Positions 24,921-33,729 of a DNA stretch of 46,520 bases are shown piece by piece. Every line of letters starts with the position of its first letter. The stretch's first letter is position 1. The DNA lies in IMG/VR virus record IMGVR_UViG_3300045998_000033, positions 1 through 46,520 of that record. The stretch is one strand, 5' to 3'. The position numbers and the translations under genes were made by a program. The notes beneath the pieces are model-generated. The model made no database searches and was not told the DNA's origin. It saw only the letters and a list, made by a program, of their open reading frames with translations. The DNA comes from a virus.

Positions 24921-27900
24921 ACCCCAACCCTAACGCCAGCTCTAATTGTCGTATCGTTATTGACAACGCAATAGGCAACTACGGCAAAATGGGGGCTGAT
25001 GAGTTTGATACAGCTGTCGACGGTATTAAGCTGGAGTTGGATAACCTTGAAGGTTACCGACTCCAACAGTACCAGAAGATGGCTAAGACTCGGGAAGCCG
25101 CAGAGTACGCTCAAATTATGGTTAACCGTACTCGAATGCTTCAGAATATGTTCGACTTGGTTGAACTAAAACCTGGAGAGTCTAATGCAGTTCTTAACTT
25201 TGCTGCACTTGCAATGGACTGGACTCTTGGTAAAGTAGGTCAGGTTAAGCGGACGATTGATATGCAACGAGAGTCTGCTGCGTCTATGTTAGAGCATGCT
25301 GTACGGACCTCTGTGTCCCGTGCAGTTACTGAACTCCAAAACACTATTGACCAGATGCTACCTAATGCCTCACTCTATGACAAACGACTACTAGGTTTAC
25401 TGTCTGTAGAGATTGGGGCACTAGGAGCTGAATTAGAGGGGTTAAGCACTTCACCCTTAAGTAAGGTGTTTAACGAAAACCGATTTAACCGCTTTCAAAG
25501 TTGGGCTTCTAGCAACTACGGTTTAACACCTGAGCAGATTAATTTACTGGCTAGACGAGGTATCCAAGTAGGTGCAGCCGAAGAGGAGATTCGCATCCTA
25601 GCCAAATCACTAGGGTTGAGTATAGACCGACTAAATGACCTAGGTTACATTCACCGTAGTTATACTCGGTTAGGTCTAGCCAGGTTAGAAGATATCCGTG
25701 GTCGAACTATTGGTTCTAACTTAGACCAATTGGGTATTGGAACCCACCCTCTGAGTGGGTTAAGTCGTCAGTTTAACTTCATCCAACCTACTACTCAAGA
25801 AGCTTTGGTGTTATTTGCTGAGTTGACTGGGTTGACTAAAGGTAAGGTCTATGAGTCCTTTGCGTCTACTGGTAAACCTCATCAATGGTTACAAGGTCGA
25901 GCCAAGGATATCCAAGATGCTGTACAAGTAACTGATGGTAAAGTACTTGAGTTAGTAATTGGTGAAACTTCCAAGGATAAAGATAGGGTTCAATCTCTGT
26001 ACCGTAAACTTCGTGAATACACTAAACCTCGTTCGTCTGAAAGGGTAAGGTTAACTAGAGCCTTCAAAGACCAGGATTACTTTGAGTTATCCCAGTTAGC
26101 AGTAGAGTTGCTAAGGCCTCAAGGCTATGATGCTGTATCTTTTGTAGATAGACGTACTGGAGATGGGTTCCTATTAAACTGGTCTGCTACCTTAGAAAAG
26201 GTAGATGCGACTGGTGAATTAATGGAATTGTTTAGCAACCCATACGCTCTAACCGAGTTTATTAGGGAGAGGTTAACTGTTAACCAAATCGACCAGTTAG
26301 TTGATTCCGGTTTGTTGAATATCTTACCCATGAGTTCTGTTGAAATCATGGAACTCCTCAACGGGATGTATGGGATGTCTTTTGACAACTTAGGTCAACT
26401 TATGGAAGTAGACCTAATGACCGCATCCTACCAGTATACTGAATCTTTAAAGAATGCAGCTAGACAAGGTGCAATGATTCAGATACTGACAGACGGCAGA
26501 GCTGAGGCGGCTGGTTGGGTCATACCAGCTACTGACCCCATTCTTAGAGACCGAGCCTACAAGGATTACGTTACCATAGGTGACAAGTTTAATGAGCACT
26601 TCCTCAATATTAATAATAAAGCACCTACTAAAGAGTTAGAGGAATTGCTAGTAGAGATGGGGTTAGAGCGTAAGTCTGCTAGAGACTTAGCAAGCTCTAA
26701 AGCCCATCCAATTGTTGCTAACGTAATCAACCAGTATATTGCAACTTCCTGGAATGCTAGTGTGATGGGTATCGCTGGTCAAACCGTGATGGAGGTTAGC
26801 CAAGACGCTCTTAAATATGGTGTGGCTGAAGGTGGGTTAGGTTATATAGACCGTAACATCGCTGAAGCTTACTTTAGTGCATCTTGGTTTGGGTTTAACC
26901 CAGGTAGAATCAAAGAAGCTTTTGACACCATCAGAGGGTTAAGTCGAACCAACGACCTGAGTTTCATCAGCGATAGACCTTGGGCCTATTTTGAAGGTAG
27001 GCAGATTTCCAAGAGAGAAGCTGTTGAGATGTACATGCAGCACTTCTCAGCTAATTCAGCTTCTGATATGCCTACTATTGAGAACGGGTATATTGCAGGA
27101 GGGTTTAGAAGTTGGTTGTACAAGCTTCAAGAGTTTCCTACTCACATTAAGAAGTGGTACGAATACGTAAACGCTGACCCCTCCCAATATGGTAGAGCTC
27201 AGCGTAGTACTTTTCAACAGTTCAAACGTATTGTAAACGGGACTTACAAAGGCTCAGTTGACGTACTAGATGAAGGTTGGGTACGTATTGTGTCGATGGC
27301 GCATCAGGGTGAGATGTCAGTTAAACTGGCTTTCTGGCTCAGTCAATTTGAACCTATCGGTACAAAAGGCAAGTCTGCTAACTGGTTTGGTTACCTGGCT
27401 ACTGGTGGTTACTACCAATACAGTAGAACCTTCGAGGAAGTTTCCAAGCGAATGCAAGATGCCTTTATTAACCCCAACACTATGGGCTGGCTTCCTCGTA
27501 GTGCCAATACTTGGTATGGTAACTTTCTCCAGTATGCTGTTAAGGCTCCTTACCAAATGGGTCGTGCTGTAGTCACTAACCCTGCTAGACTGTACAGATG
27601 GCACAGAGCACATAGCATGTGGAATCAAATCCAACAGATTAGGTATGAACCTACTGAAGCTGGGTTTGCTGATTGGGAACTTGAAGAGAGACCACACTAC
27701 TTAGGTCAAACCCAGGATAAGTTTGGTAGACCTATGAACGTGTTGTTGTTTCCACAAGGTTACGACTCGTTCAGCCGAGTTTGGACTACTATTGACAAAA
27801 CAGGTAAATCTATCCAAACTATAATGGGTGACCCACCTACTGGACAACGTAAGTTGGCTCAGATTAAAGGAGAGGGTCCACTTGCACCTGAGTCTATTGC

Positions 27901-28723
27901 TAACGAAGTTGCTCGTAATGCAGGTAGACTTCAACAGGCTTTGGTTGAACAGCTTACTGGAGAACGTGTAACCTCAGGTCAAAGTCTAAAACTCAAGGAT
28001 TACGAAAAACGACCTAGCTTCCTGTTCTGGAATCCTCACCCTCGTACAGTCGCATTAGTACGGTCAGCTATACCTGCTCTTGGTTACGTAGATGACCTAA
28101 ACCTATTTGGTATGTTTGGGCAACCTCAGATTGAAGATGCTAGTGGTCGTATCTTAGAAGAAGGTGTACCTGGACTAAGAGGAGTTGAACGCTACCCAGC
28201 TAGAGCACTTGACCTAACTAGAACCTCAGACAACATGACTCGATGGTTCGTTTTAGCCTTTAAGCTAGCTGGGGCCAATGTCAGAATCTCTTCGGTAGAA
28301 GACAACGTAGCTAATAACTTAGCAGAAGTTAGTTTTGTACTAAGAGACTTAGAGAGGGGGTTTAACGAAAGTCTGCGAGACCTCCAATTCGAGGCGGCTA
28401 GAGGTGTAATAGACCAAAGTCAATGGGAACGTCGCGATAAAGCTACATCTGACCTACTTGCTCAAATTTACTGGTTAAGCTTGGAAGAGATTAGGTTAAC
28501 CCTCCTCGCGGGTGAGTATGGTATTATACCAAGCGAGCTCCAGAGTGATATCTTCCATGCTACCGTTAACAGTTACACCACGCTAAACAATCTACCTCCT
28601 CAAGTTCATAGAGAGCTTCAGGAGCTACACAACTCCATTAATCAGATGGGTAGTCAGTACGAGGATATTCGTAATGGTCAAACGAGTACCACAACGGAAG
28701 AACAAGGTGAAGCCGTCCGGTAA
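24911..28723 (+). CDS. Large internal virion protein of unknown function
   Basis: This is a 1,270-aa mostly helical protein with no domain I recognise. Its size, its position right after the two other giant proteins and its 10-base overlap with the preceding gene suggest an ejection/core protein comparable to the long helical part of T7 gp16 (1,318 aa). Trp/Tyr-rich patches (for example around residues 810-880) and many amphipathic helices would suit a periplasmic conduit. It overlaps the next gene by 50 bases. The function rests only on context. Confidence 0.7.
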   Translation: MPVNPNPNASSNCRIVIDNAIGNYGKMGADEFDTAVDGIKLELDNLEGYRLQQYQKMAKTREAAEYAQIMVNRTRMLQNMFDLVELKPGESNAVLNFAALAMDWTLGKVGQVKRTIDMQRESAASMLEHAVRTSVSRAVTELQNTIDQMLPNASLYDKRLLGLLSVEIGALGAELEGLSTSPLSKVFNENRFNRFQSWASSNYGLTPEQINLLARRGIQVGAAEEEIRILAKSLGLSIDRLNDLGYIHRSYTRLGLARLEDIRGRTIGSNLDQLGIGTHPLSGLSRQFNFIQPTTQEALVLFAELTGLTKGKVYESFASTGKPHQWLQGRAKDIQDAVQVTDGKVLELVIGETSKDKDRVQSLYRKLREYTKPRSSERVRLTRAFKDQDYFELSQLAVELLRPQGYDAVSFVDRRTGDGFLLNWSATLEKVDATGELMELFSNPYALTEFIRERLTVNQIDQLVDSGLLNILPMSSVEIMELLNGMYGMSFDNLGQLMEVDLMTASYQYTESLKNAARQGAMIQILTDGRAEAAGWVIPATDPILRDRAYKDYVTIGDKFNEHFLNINNKAPTKELEELLVEMGLERKSARDLASSKAHPIVANVINQYIATSWNASVMGIAGQTVMEVSQDALKYGVAEGGLGYIDRNIAEAYFSASWFGFNPGRIKEAFDTIRGLSRTNDLSFISDRPWAYFEGRQISKREAVEMYMQHFSANSASDMPTIENGYIAGGFRSWLYKLQEFPTHIKKWYEYVNADPSQYGRAQRSTFQQFKRIVNGTYKGSVDVLDEGWVRIVSMAHQGEMSVKLAFWLSQFEPIGTKGKSANWFGYLATGGYYQYSRTFEEVSKRMQDAFINPNTMGWLPRSANTWYGNFLQYAVKAPYQMGRAVVTNPARLYRWHRAHSMWNQIQQIRYEPTEAGFADWELEERPHYLGQTQDKFGRPMNVLLFPQGYDSFSRVWTTIDKTGKSIQTIMGDPPTGQRKLAQIKGEGPLAPESIANEVARNAGRLQQALVEQLTGERVTSGQSLKLKDYEKRPSFLFWNPHPRTVALVRSAIPALGYVDDLNLFGMFGQPQIEDASGRILEEGVPGLRGVERYPARALDLTRTSDNMTRWFVLAFKLAGANVRISSVEDNVANNLAEVSFVLRDLERGFNESLRDLQFEAARGVIDQSQWERRDKATSDLLAQIYWLSLEEIRLTLLAGEYGIIPSELQSDIFHATVNSYTTLNNLPPQVHRELQELHNSINQMGSQYEDIRNGQTSTTTEEQGEAVR

Positions 28724-28967
28724 ACCTAAGAAAGGTACAACCAAGTCTACTGGGCGGTCTTACGAATACCAGCGAGAGTACAATGCTCGACCTGCTGAAA
28801 AGAAGCGTCGAGCACAGCTCAACAGAGCCAACCGTAAGTCTGGTACTTACGGTAACGGTGATAAGAAGGATGTCAGTCATCGAGGAGGTAAGATTGTAGG
28901 AATGGAACCTCAATCTAAGAACCGAGCACGTAATGGAAAGGGTTCTACCAAGCGAGGTAAAAAATGA
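28674..28967 (+). CDS. Small very basic HNH-like protein
   Basis: This 97-aa protein has about one third Lys/Arg. The segment YQREYNARPAEKKRRAQLNR (residues 28-47) followed by NGDKKDVSHRGG (about 59-70) and a final SKNRARN resembles a family of small podovirus proteins related to HNH nucleases. In those, the middle usually reads GDGKDVxHxDGN. Here the second His/Asn positions are replaced, so nuclease activity is doubtful and DNA binding more likely. The ATG follows GAGGA by 8 bases. Confidence 0.65.
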   Translation: MVKRVPQRKNKVKPSGKPKKGTTKSTGRSYEYQREYNARPAEKKRRAQLNRANRKSGTYGNGDKKDVSHRGGKIVGMEPQSKNRARNGKGSTKRGKK

Positions 28968-29182
28968 TGACAATCATTTCTATTCTCGAAGCAATAGGGA
29001 TTGTAGGTAGTTCAGTATATTGGCTTCGTAGTCAGATGCTTGAACACTTACCAGGTCTACTTCATCAACTAATCAAAAAAGATTTAGACGTAACTTTTCA
29101 ACGCCTATCAGAATTAGAAGTCAAAGTCGACCTGCTTCGAGATAGACTAGAGACAGTAGAGCGTGTGCTAGTAGATAAGTAA
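28964..29182 (+). CDS. Small membrane-anchor and coiled-coil protein
   Basis: This is a 72-aa protein. Residues about 3-22 are a hydrophobic segment compatible with a membrane anchor, and residues 30-72 form a charged coiled coil. It overlaps the preceding gene by ATGA. This architecture is compatible with a spanin- or holin-like accessory, or with a virion assembly factor; it is far from the endolysin (2.1 kb upstream), so no firm role is given. GAGGT precedes the start. Confidence 0.65.
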   Translation: MMTIISILEAIGIVGSSVYWLRSQMLEHLPGLLHQLIKKDLDVTFQRLSELEVKVDLLRDRLETVERVLVDK

Positions 29183-29196
29183 ATGGAGTGTAGTAG

Positions 29197-29432
29197 ATGC
29201 TAGGTGGTAAGTTCATTAATAACGAGCTATCTAGCCAAGGTTAGTTGAGGGCTATTTAGAAAAAGCTAGACAGCTGGTTTTTAATTCAAATACACTAGAT
29301 GCAATTTGGGTAGCTAATGCAAATGTACTTGAGTACAATTCAACTGACGTACTTCTGTTTGTAGCAACCGCTAGAAGGGGAGGGTCAAATAGTTTTGTGT
29401 CTACTACAGTTAATTATCAGGAGATTATATGA
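29197..29432 (+). pseudogene. Frameshifted small gene before the repeat protein
   Basis: A good GGAG site 8 bases upstream leads to the ATG at 29197, but this frame stops after 15 codons (TAG at 29242). Reading then continues cleanly in the -1 frame to a TGA at 29430-29432, which overlaps the next ATG as ATGA. The joined product would be about 78 aa with normal codon use: MLGGKFINNELSSQG, then LVEGYLEKARQLV and onward. One extra T in the GGTT at 29239-29242 would restore the frame. It is either a recent one-base deletion, a sequencing error, or a frameshifted gene. No family is recognised. Confidence 0.65.
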
Positions 29433-30682
29433 GCACCGATACAGGGTCTATGCAGATTGAATTGTTTAGACTTTTCCAAAACTTAGGGGGTGTTGTGTTA
29501 CCAGACCAGAATTCTAACAGCTACTCTATACAGGGGTGGTTAACTCGAATCAATTCATTACTAGAAGATGATGTAAATTCTCAATCTGTAACTTACTCTA
29601 TCGTAAGTTACTCCGGTAATTATTATCGTCTGCCCACCTACGCAAGAACGCTTGATTTAACTTCAACTGATGCTAGCTTGAAAGGTTTTAATGGAGGTTT
29701 TACTGACGGTAGATACGGTTATTTTGTGCCACTTGACAATGGCGTATACTTCGGTAAAGTAGCAAGGGTTGACTTAACCGATTTCTCAACTGTATCTGTT
29801 CTTGATTTAACTTCAACTGATGCTGACTTGAAAGGTTTTAATGAAGGTTTTACTGACGGTAGATATGGTTACTTTGTGCCATTTGTCAATGGCTTATTCT
29901 TCGGCAAAGTAGCAAGAGTTGATTTAACTGATTTCTCAACCGTATCTGTTCTTGACTTAACTTCAACTGATGCTAGTTTGAAAGGTTTTCTTGGAGGCTT
30001 TACCGATGGTAGGTATGGTTACTTTGTGCCATATAACAATGGTGCAACTTTTGGTAAAGTGGCAAGGGTTGACTTAACTGATTTCTCAACCGTATCTGTT
30101 TTAGATTTAACTCAAACAGATGCTGACTTGAAAGGCTTTGGTAAAGGCTTTACTGATGGTAGATACGGTTATTTTGTGCCACTTAGCAATGGCGCTTACT
30201 TCGGCAAAGTAGCTAGGGTTGATTTAACTGATTTCTCAACGGTATCTGTTCTCGACTTAACTCTAACAGATGCTGACTTAAAAGGTTTTTACGGAGGTTT
30301 TACTGATGGTAGATACGGTTATTTTGTACCAAGTAACAATGGTGCAGCCTTCGGCAAAGTAGCAAGAGTTGATTTAACCGATTTCTCAACCGTATCTGTT
30401 TTAGATTTAACTTCAACTGATTCTGACTTGAAAGGTTTTATTGGAGGTTTTACTGATGGTAGGTATGGTTATTTTGTACCAAATAACAATGGTGCATTCT
30501 TTGGTAAAGTAGCTAGAGTTGATTTAACTGATTTCTCAACTGTATCTGTTCTCGACTTAACTTCAACTGATGCTGACTTGAAAGGTTTTCACGGAGGTTT
30601 TACTGACGGTAGGTATGGTTACTTTATACCTAATAACAATGGTGCAGCTTTTGGTAAAGTAGCCAGGGTTGATTTATTTTAA
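29429..30682 (+). CDS. Seven-repeat beta-propeller-like protein, receptor-binding candidate
   Basis: This is a 417-aa protein. Residues 1-85 are a unique N-terminal part that probably attaches to the virion. From 29,684 there are seven repeats of exactly 150 bases (50 aa); the last is cut to 32 aa. The frame is GF-xx-GFTDGRYGYFVP-xx-NG-xx-FGKVARVDLTDF. A LDLTSTD strand before repeat 1 would complete the last blade, as in the closure of seven-bladed propellers. The repeats are nearly identical except at the six x positions. A ligand-binding tail protein is the best guess; the function is inferred. It overlaps the broken gene upstream by ATGA. Confidence 0.75.
   Translation: MSTDTGSMQIELFRLFQNLGGVVLPDQNSNSYSIQGWLTRINSLLEDDVNSQSVTYSIVSYSGNYYRLPTYARTLDLTSTDASLKGFNGGFTDGRYGYFVPLDNGVYFGKVARVDLTDFSTVSVLDLTSTDADLKGFNEGFTDGRYGYFVPFVNGLFFGKVARVDLTDFSTVSVLDLTSTDASLKGFLGGFTDGRYGYFVPYNNGATFGKVARVDLTDFSTVSVLDLTQTDADLKGFGKGFTDGRYGYFVPLSNGAYFGKVARVDLTDFSTVSVLDLTLTDADLKGFYGGFTDGRYGYFVPSNNGAAFGKVARVDLTDFSTVSVLDLTSTDSDLKGFIGGFTDGRYGYFVPNNNGAFFGKVARVDLTDFSTVSVLDLTSTDADLKGFHGGFTDGRYGYFIPNNNGAAFGKVARVDLF
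29684..30679 (+). repeat. Seven tandem 150-base coding repeats
   Basis: Units start at 29684, 29834, 29984, 30134, 30284, 30434 and 30584, with no indel between them. Differences concentrate in the codons right after GGTTTT and on either side of the AATGG(C/T) codons. Confidence 0.92.
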
Positions 30683-30705
30683 CTTCACAGCAAGGAATCA
30701 AAATC

Positions 30706-31080
30706 ATGAAAGTACGTATTGTCAATGAAAGAATCGCCGAACTGAATACAGTTAACAGCAATGTGGAATTGCCGCCAGAGTATTTGGGGACGAATCTTTC
30801 TCAGTATTTGTACGACGGGCAAAACTGGAGTATCGACCCAGATTATCCAGTCGACACGCCGGACTGGACAGGACTACGGGCCGACTTGCTAGGCTCCGCC
30901 ACAATCGCCGCCTGGTTCGATACCCTGCCGGCAATCAATAGGGAGGATATCACCGCCCAGATTCAAGGGCGGGATACTGCGACGCTAGCGGATGCAGTGG
31001 TGCGGGTAGACTATGACCCTGTTAAACTAGAACTTAATCAGTTTCTGACCGACCGAAATATTGGAGTTCAACTACCATGA
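30706..31080 (+). CDS. Small late protein with host-like composition
   Basis: This is a 124-aa acidic protein without a recognised domain; Trp-rich motifs (NWSIDPDYP near residues 43-51 and AAWFDTLP near 68-75) stand out. Codons in its middle (about 30,830-30,990) are rich in G/C at third positions, unlike the genes before it, so the segment may have come from a cyanobacterial chromosome or prophage. AAGGA precedes the ATG. It follows the receptor-binding candidate, so it could be a fibre chaperone, and it overlaps the holin candidate by ATGA. Confidence 0.7.
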   Translation: MKVRIVNERIAELNTVNSNVELPPEYLGTNLSQYLYDGQNWSIDPDYPVDTPDWTGLRADLLGSATIAAWFDTLPAINREDITAQIQGRDTATLADAVVRVDYDPVKLELNQFLTDRNIGVQLP

Positions 31081-31247
31081 CTTTTAACTTACAAGTACAA
31101 GAATGGGTCGAAGTAGCATTGGCTGTACACGCTCTAGCTAGCGTGATTGTAGCAGCTACCCCGACCCCTAAGGACGACGTTATTCTTAGTAAGTTTTATA
31201 AACTTATTGAGATAATCTCACTTACTGTAGGCAAAGCTAAACAGTAA
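31077..31247 (+). CDS. Holin candidate
   Basis: This is a 56-aa protein. Residues about 10-28 are a hydrophobic helix, followed by ATPTPKDD, then a second helix and a short basic end (VGKAKQ). This pattern is known from small proteins next to endolysins in marine and freshwater phages, often annotated as holins. It overlaps the preceding gene by ATGA and lies 34 bases before the endolysin, which supports a lysis role. Topology with only one clear membrane segment leaves doubt. Confidence 0.65.
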   Translation: MTFNLQVQEWVEVALAVHALASVIVAATPTPKDDVILSKFYKLIEIISLTVGKAKQ

Positions 31248-31281
31248 GTAACTCGACTCTCACATTTAAGGTGGTATTTTC

Positions 31282-32490
31282 ATGATTAAATTTTTAGATG
31301 CTGTGAAGTATCACCAAAATCTTGAGCATCAGATTGATGCTTGGCAATTTCTTCAGGCATCAGTTCCTAAAGAAATTCTTGATGAGTTTGCAAAAAGGTA
31401 TCGCAATGAAAAAGTAGAAGGACTCCCAACTCTTGGAGTACAGCTAATCAAAGAATTTGAAGGATGTCATCTAAAAGCCTACTACGACCCCTTGACTGGT
31501 GGACTTCCCATTACAATTGGGTGGGGTAGTACACGCAGAAAAGATGGAACTCGTTTTGTGATTGAAGATAAAATCACACAAGAGGAGGCCGATGACCTTT
31601 TCTACCATCAACTAAGGAGAGAGTTTCTTCCACCACTTAAGGAAATTCCTTATTGGAATGAGATGAGTGAGAATCAGCAAGGGGCACTTCTATCTTTTGC
31701 GTATAATCTTGGAGCACAATTTTACGGGTCTTCTGGTTTCAATACCATAACTAGAGTGCTTAAGAATAAAGAGTGGGATAGAGTTCCTGATGCTCTTTAT
31801 CTTTATCGTAATCCAGGAACAAATGTAGAACCAGGACTTGCTCGTAGGAGAAAAGCAGAAGGTAAACTCTGGAGAAAAGTAGGAGGGAAAGACGACAACA
31901 AGATAATTAAGCTGCCGGTGAAGTATCGTTCTCAGTTGGACAATGACCCCTCCGTGTTTGGTCCCGGTTCGCGTCAGTGCAATACCACCAGCAACACAAT
32001 GCTGGCAGATTTCTTGTTAGATGGAGCACTGACCCAAAAGGCTCTGGATATGGGCTACCCCGAACCGGAGTCTGTTTTTATGCGGTTGGTGGCCAAGTAC
32101 GGTGACACCACGAGTCACGCAGCCCAAACCCAAGCGCTTCGGAATCTGGGCATTGAGTCCTACTTCAGCTATACCCTTTCTTCCAAAGATTTGTTGATGT
32201 CCTTGGAAAAGGGCATTCCGGTAGTAGTGGGCTTTGCCTATAAGAAGAGCGGCCACATTTGTCTAGTGGTGGGTTACGACCCCCAAAAGCGGCAGTGGTT
32301 AGTACACGACCCCTACGGCACCCGTCACGGCTCTAGTAACTCCTACGATGTGGGAGTGGGGGGCCAGTACGACCGCTACTCCGGCGATGTGATGCAGCAA
32401 ATTTTTTGGGACCAGGGCCAGGAGGCGGGCTGGGGCCGCATTGTTACAAGTGTAAAGGGCAAGCCTACTGGTTTACCCACAGGTCTCTGA
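31282..32490 (+). CDS. Endolysin: GH24 lysozyme fused to a C39-like peptidase
   Basis: This is a 402-aa protein. Residues about 48-198 are a T4-type lysozyme (glycoside hydrolase 24) with catalytic E60 in EFEG, D69 and T78 in ITIG, at the spacing of the T4 E-D-T triad. Residues about 212-395 are a C39-like papain-fold peptidase with C233 (RQCNTTS), H325 (GHICLVVGYD) and D343 (VHDPYG). It would cut both glycan and peptide bonds of the wall. Base composition changes at about 31,910: the peptidase half is much richer in G/C, which points to a domain acquired by fusion. AAGGTGG precedes the ATG. It is the last late gene. Confidence 0.88.
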   Translation: MIKFLDAVKYHQNLEHQIDAWQFLQASVPKEILDEFAKRYRNEKVEGLPTLGVQLIKEFEGCHLKAYYDPLTGGLPITIGWGSTRRKDGTRFVIEDKITQEEADDLFYHQLRREFLPPLKEIPYWNEMSENQQGALLSFAYNLGAQFYGSSGFNTITRVLKNKEWDRVPDALYLYRNPGTNVEPGLARRRKAEGKLWRKVGGKDDNKIIKLPVKYRSQLDNDPSVFGPGSRQCNTTSNTMLADFLLDGALTQKALDMGYPEPESVFMRLVAKYGDTTSHAAQTQALRNLGIESYFSYTLSSKDLLMSLEKGIPVVVGFAYKKSGHICLVVGYDPQKRQWLVHDPYGTRHGSSNSYDVGVGGQYDRYSGDVMQQIFWDQGQEAGWGRIVTSVKGKPTGLPTGL

Positions 32491-32500
32491 TTAGCACAAT

Positions 32501-32531
32501 AAGACCTAGGTGTTTAACCTAGGTCTTTTTT
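32501..32531 (+). terminator. Intrinsic terminator of the late operon
   Basis: An 11-bp perfect stem (AAGACCTAGGT, 32501-32511, with 32517-32527) has a 5-base loop and six T residues (32526-32531). It lies between converging arms, so the hairpin may also help stop minus-strand transcripts, although that side lacks a long U tract. Confidence 0.92.
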
Positions 32532-32536
32532 ATTGG

Positions 32537-32767
32537 TTACATGAAGGGACTGCACTCTTCACAATGTAGACCAATCTCATTGGCCCAAACTGGTTCTGCA
32601 ATTGCACCACAACAAGGACAAGGGTCTAAAGACTTTAGCTCCATAGCTGCAATCTGTTGAGCGTAGTCTTTGGTCCAACAGTCTCGGATTTCATTACCCT
32701 CTGTATCTTTGATAACCCACTTACGAGGGGAGGGTCTACTAGGTTGATGTTCTACAGTGTATTTCAT
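32537..32767 (-). CDS. Small zinc-ribbon protein
   Basis: This is a 76-aa protein. The C-terminal half has CPCC (residues 52-55) and, about 16 residues later, HCEEC, a four-cysteine zinc-ribbon pattern. The N-terminal half is basic and Pro/Arg-rich. It is the last gene of the early arm and overlaps the preceding one by ATGA. A nucleic-acid or transcription-factor-like role is plausible but unproven. Confidence 0.75.
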   Translation of the reverse strand: MKYTVEHQPSRPSPRKWVIKDTEGNEIRDCWTKDYAQQIAAMELKSLDPCPCCGAIAEPVWANEIGLHCEECSPFM

Positions 32768-32970
32768 TTGAGTTTACCTTTCATCAGAAACAACAGTTTA
32801 CGTTCAAAGTTGTCAATCATTCGTAATGCTTCTTGGATATCATCTAAGTCATCAACCATAGAGAGGGAGGTTATAGCATCGTCTAACTGAACCCCAAAGT
32901 TATCTAGGTTGGTTCGAGATTCACTTCGAGATGATACAGTGCTTACGTTTTTCCATGGTGTATTCATCAT
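32764..32970 (-). CDS. Small acidic protein
   Basis: This is a 68-aa protein of unknown function: a Ser-rich start, then an acidic middle and a helical basic end (KLLFLMKGKLK). It overlaps the upstream gene by 50 bases in another frame and the downstream gene by ATGA. A weak TAGGA precedes the ATG. Confidence 0.6.
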   Translation of the reverse strand: MMNTPWKNVSTVSSRSESRTNLDNFGVQLDDAITSLSMVDDLDDIQEALRMIDNFERKLLFLMKGKLK

Positions 32971-33421
32971 AGTTGATTCCTAGTTCTTCCAAAACTTCAA
33001 TTAGTCGAGGGATTGTACGAGTACTATGACCTAGTAAGTTATAAAATTCATCCTTACTAAAACAAAACTCGTTGTGGTCTATTAGACCTACTAGACCTAT
33101 TAGGTAGCTAGACTTAAGAGGCCAACCTGAAGTACGAGTATAAACCCACTTACACCAGTTTGACTTGATTCGTTCTGAAACCTCCACAGTATATTTAAGT
33201 CGAGGTAGATGCAGATTAGGTACGAATTGGTAACCCTCCTCTACAGGATAGTATACCCAATCGTGGTCTACTCTCTTCTGAGCTAGGTAAATCCAACGTG
33301 GGCACCGTTTGTGATTGTCCCTGATTTCAAAAGGGACAGTTACACCTAACTCAGATAACAACCAAAACTTGGATGTGTCTAAGTTTAACCAACGATGTTT
33401 AAGTTGAGTTCTTAATATCAT
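32921..33421 (-). CDS. Early protein of unknown function
   Basis: This 166-aa basic, Trp/Tyr-rich protein belongs to no family I recognise. The last 55 residues, with a hydrophobic helix and a turn NEFCFSKDEFYNLLG, could be a small helix-turn-helix. It overlaps the preceding gene by ATGA. Confidence 0.7.
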   Translation of the reverse strand: MILRTQLKHRWLNLDTSKFWLLSELGVTVPFEIRDNHKRCPRWIYLAQKRVDHDWVYYPVEEGYQFVPNLHLPRLKYTVEVSERIKSNWCKWVYTRTSGWPLKSSYLIGLVGLIDHNEFCFSKDEFYNLLGHSTRTIPRLIEVLEELGINYDEYTMEKRKHCIISK

Positions 33422-33729
33422 TGTACTTCACTTCGAGCAACATTTTCTTCCACTGCTTTAATGATGGCTTTGACTTTCTCGTTTATCGTATAAACGACCT
33501 GTTCATCGCCTGACATAATAGCACTGTTACGAACTAAGCTGAGTAATGTGGAACTCAACATCTTTAGTTCATTCTCTAGGTATTCTGGAGTGTCCCAAAA
33601 AGTCGTGATGATTGCCTCTATTCGGGCAATCAATAGGTCGATGTCTTGCTTGTGTAATTCACTACCAGGCATAGTGTCAACCCATCGACTTACGTTCTCT
33701 AAGGTTGCTAAGGCGTTACTCTTGTTCAC
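33418..33729 (-). CDS. Small helical early protein
   Basis: This 103-aa acidic helical protein of unknown function begins with GTG at 33729, 9 bases after a GAGGT site, and overlaps the end of the preceding gene by 14 bases. It forms one transcription unit with its neighbours, driven by the promoter at 33924-33952. Confidence 0.7.
   Translation of the reverse strand: MNKSNALATLENVSRWVDTMPGSELHKQDIDLLIARIEAIITTFWDTPEYLENELKMLSSTLLSLVRNSAIMSGDEQVVYTINEKVKAIIKAVEENVARSEVQ

Noticed and set aside
29684-30679. CRISPR-like or non-coding tandem repeat
   Set aside because: The 150-base period keeps one frame open throughout, with synonymous changes and variation at fixed codons, so it is a coding repeat.
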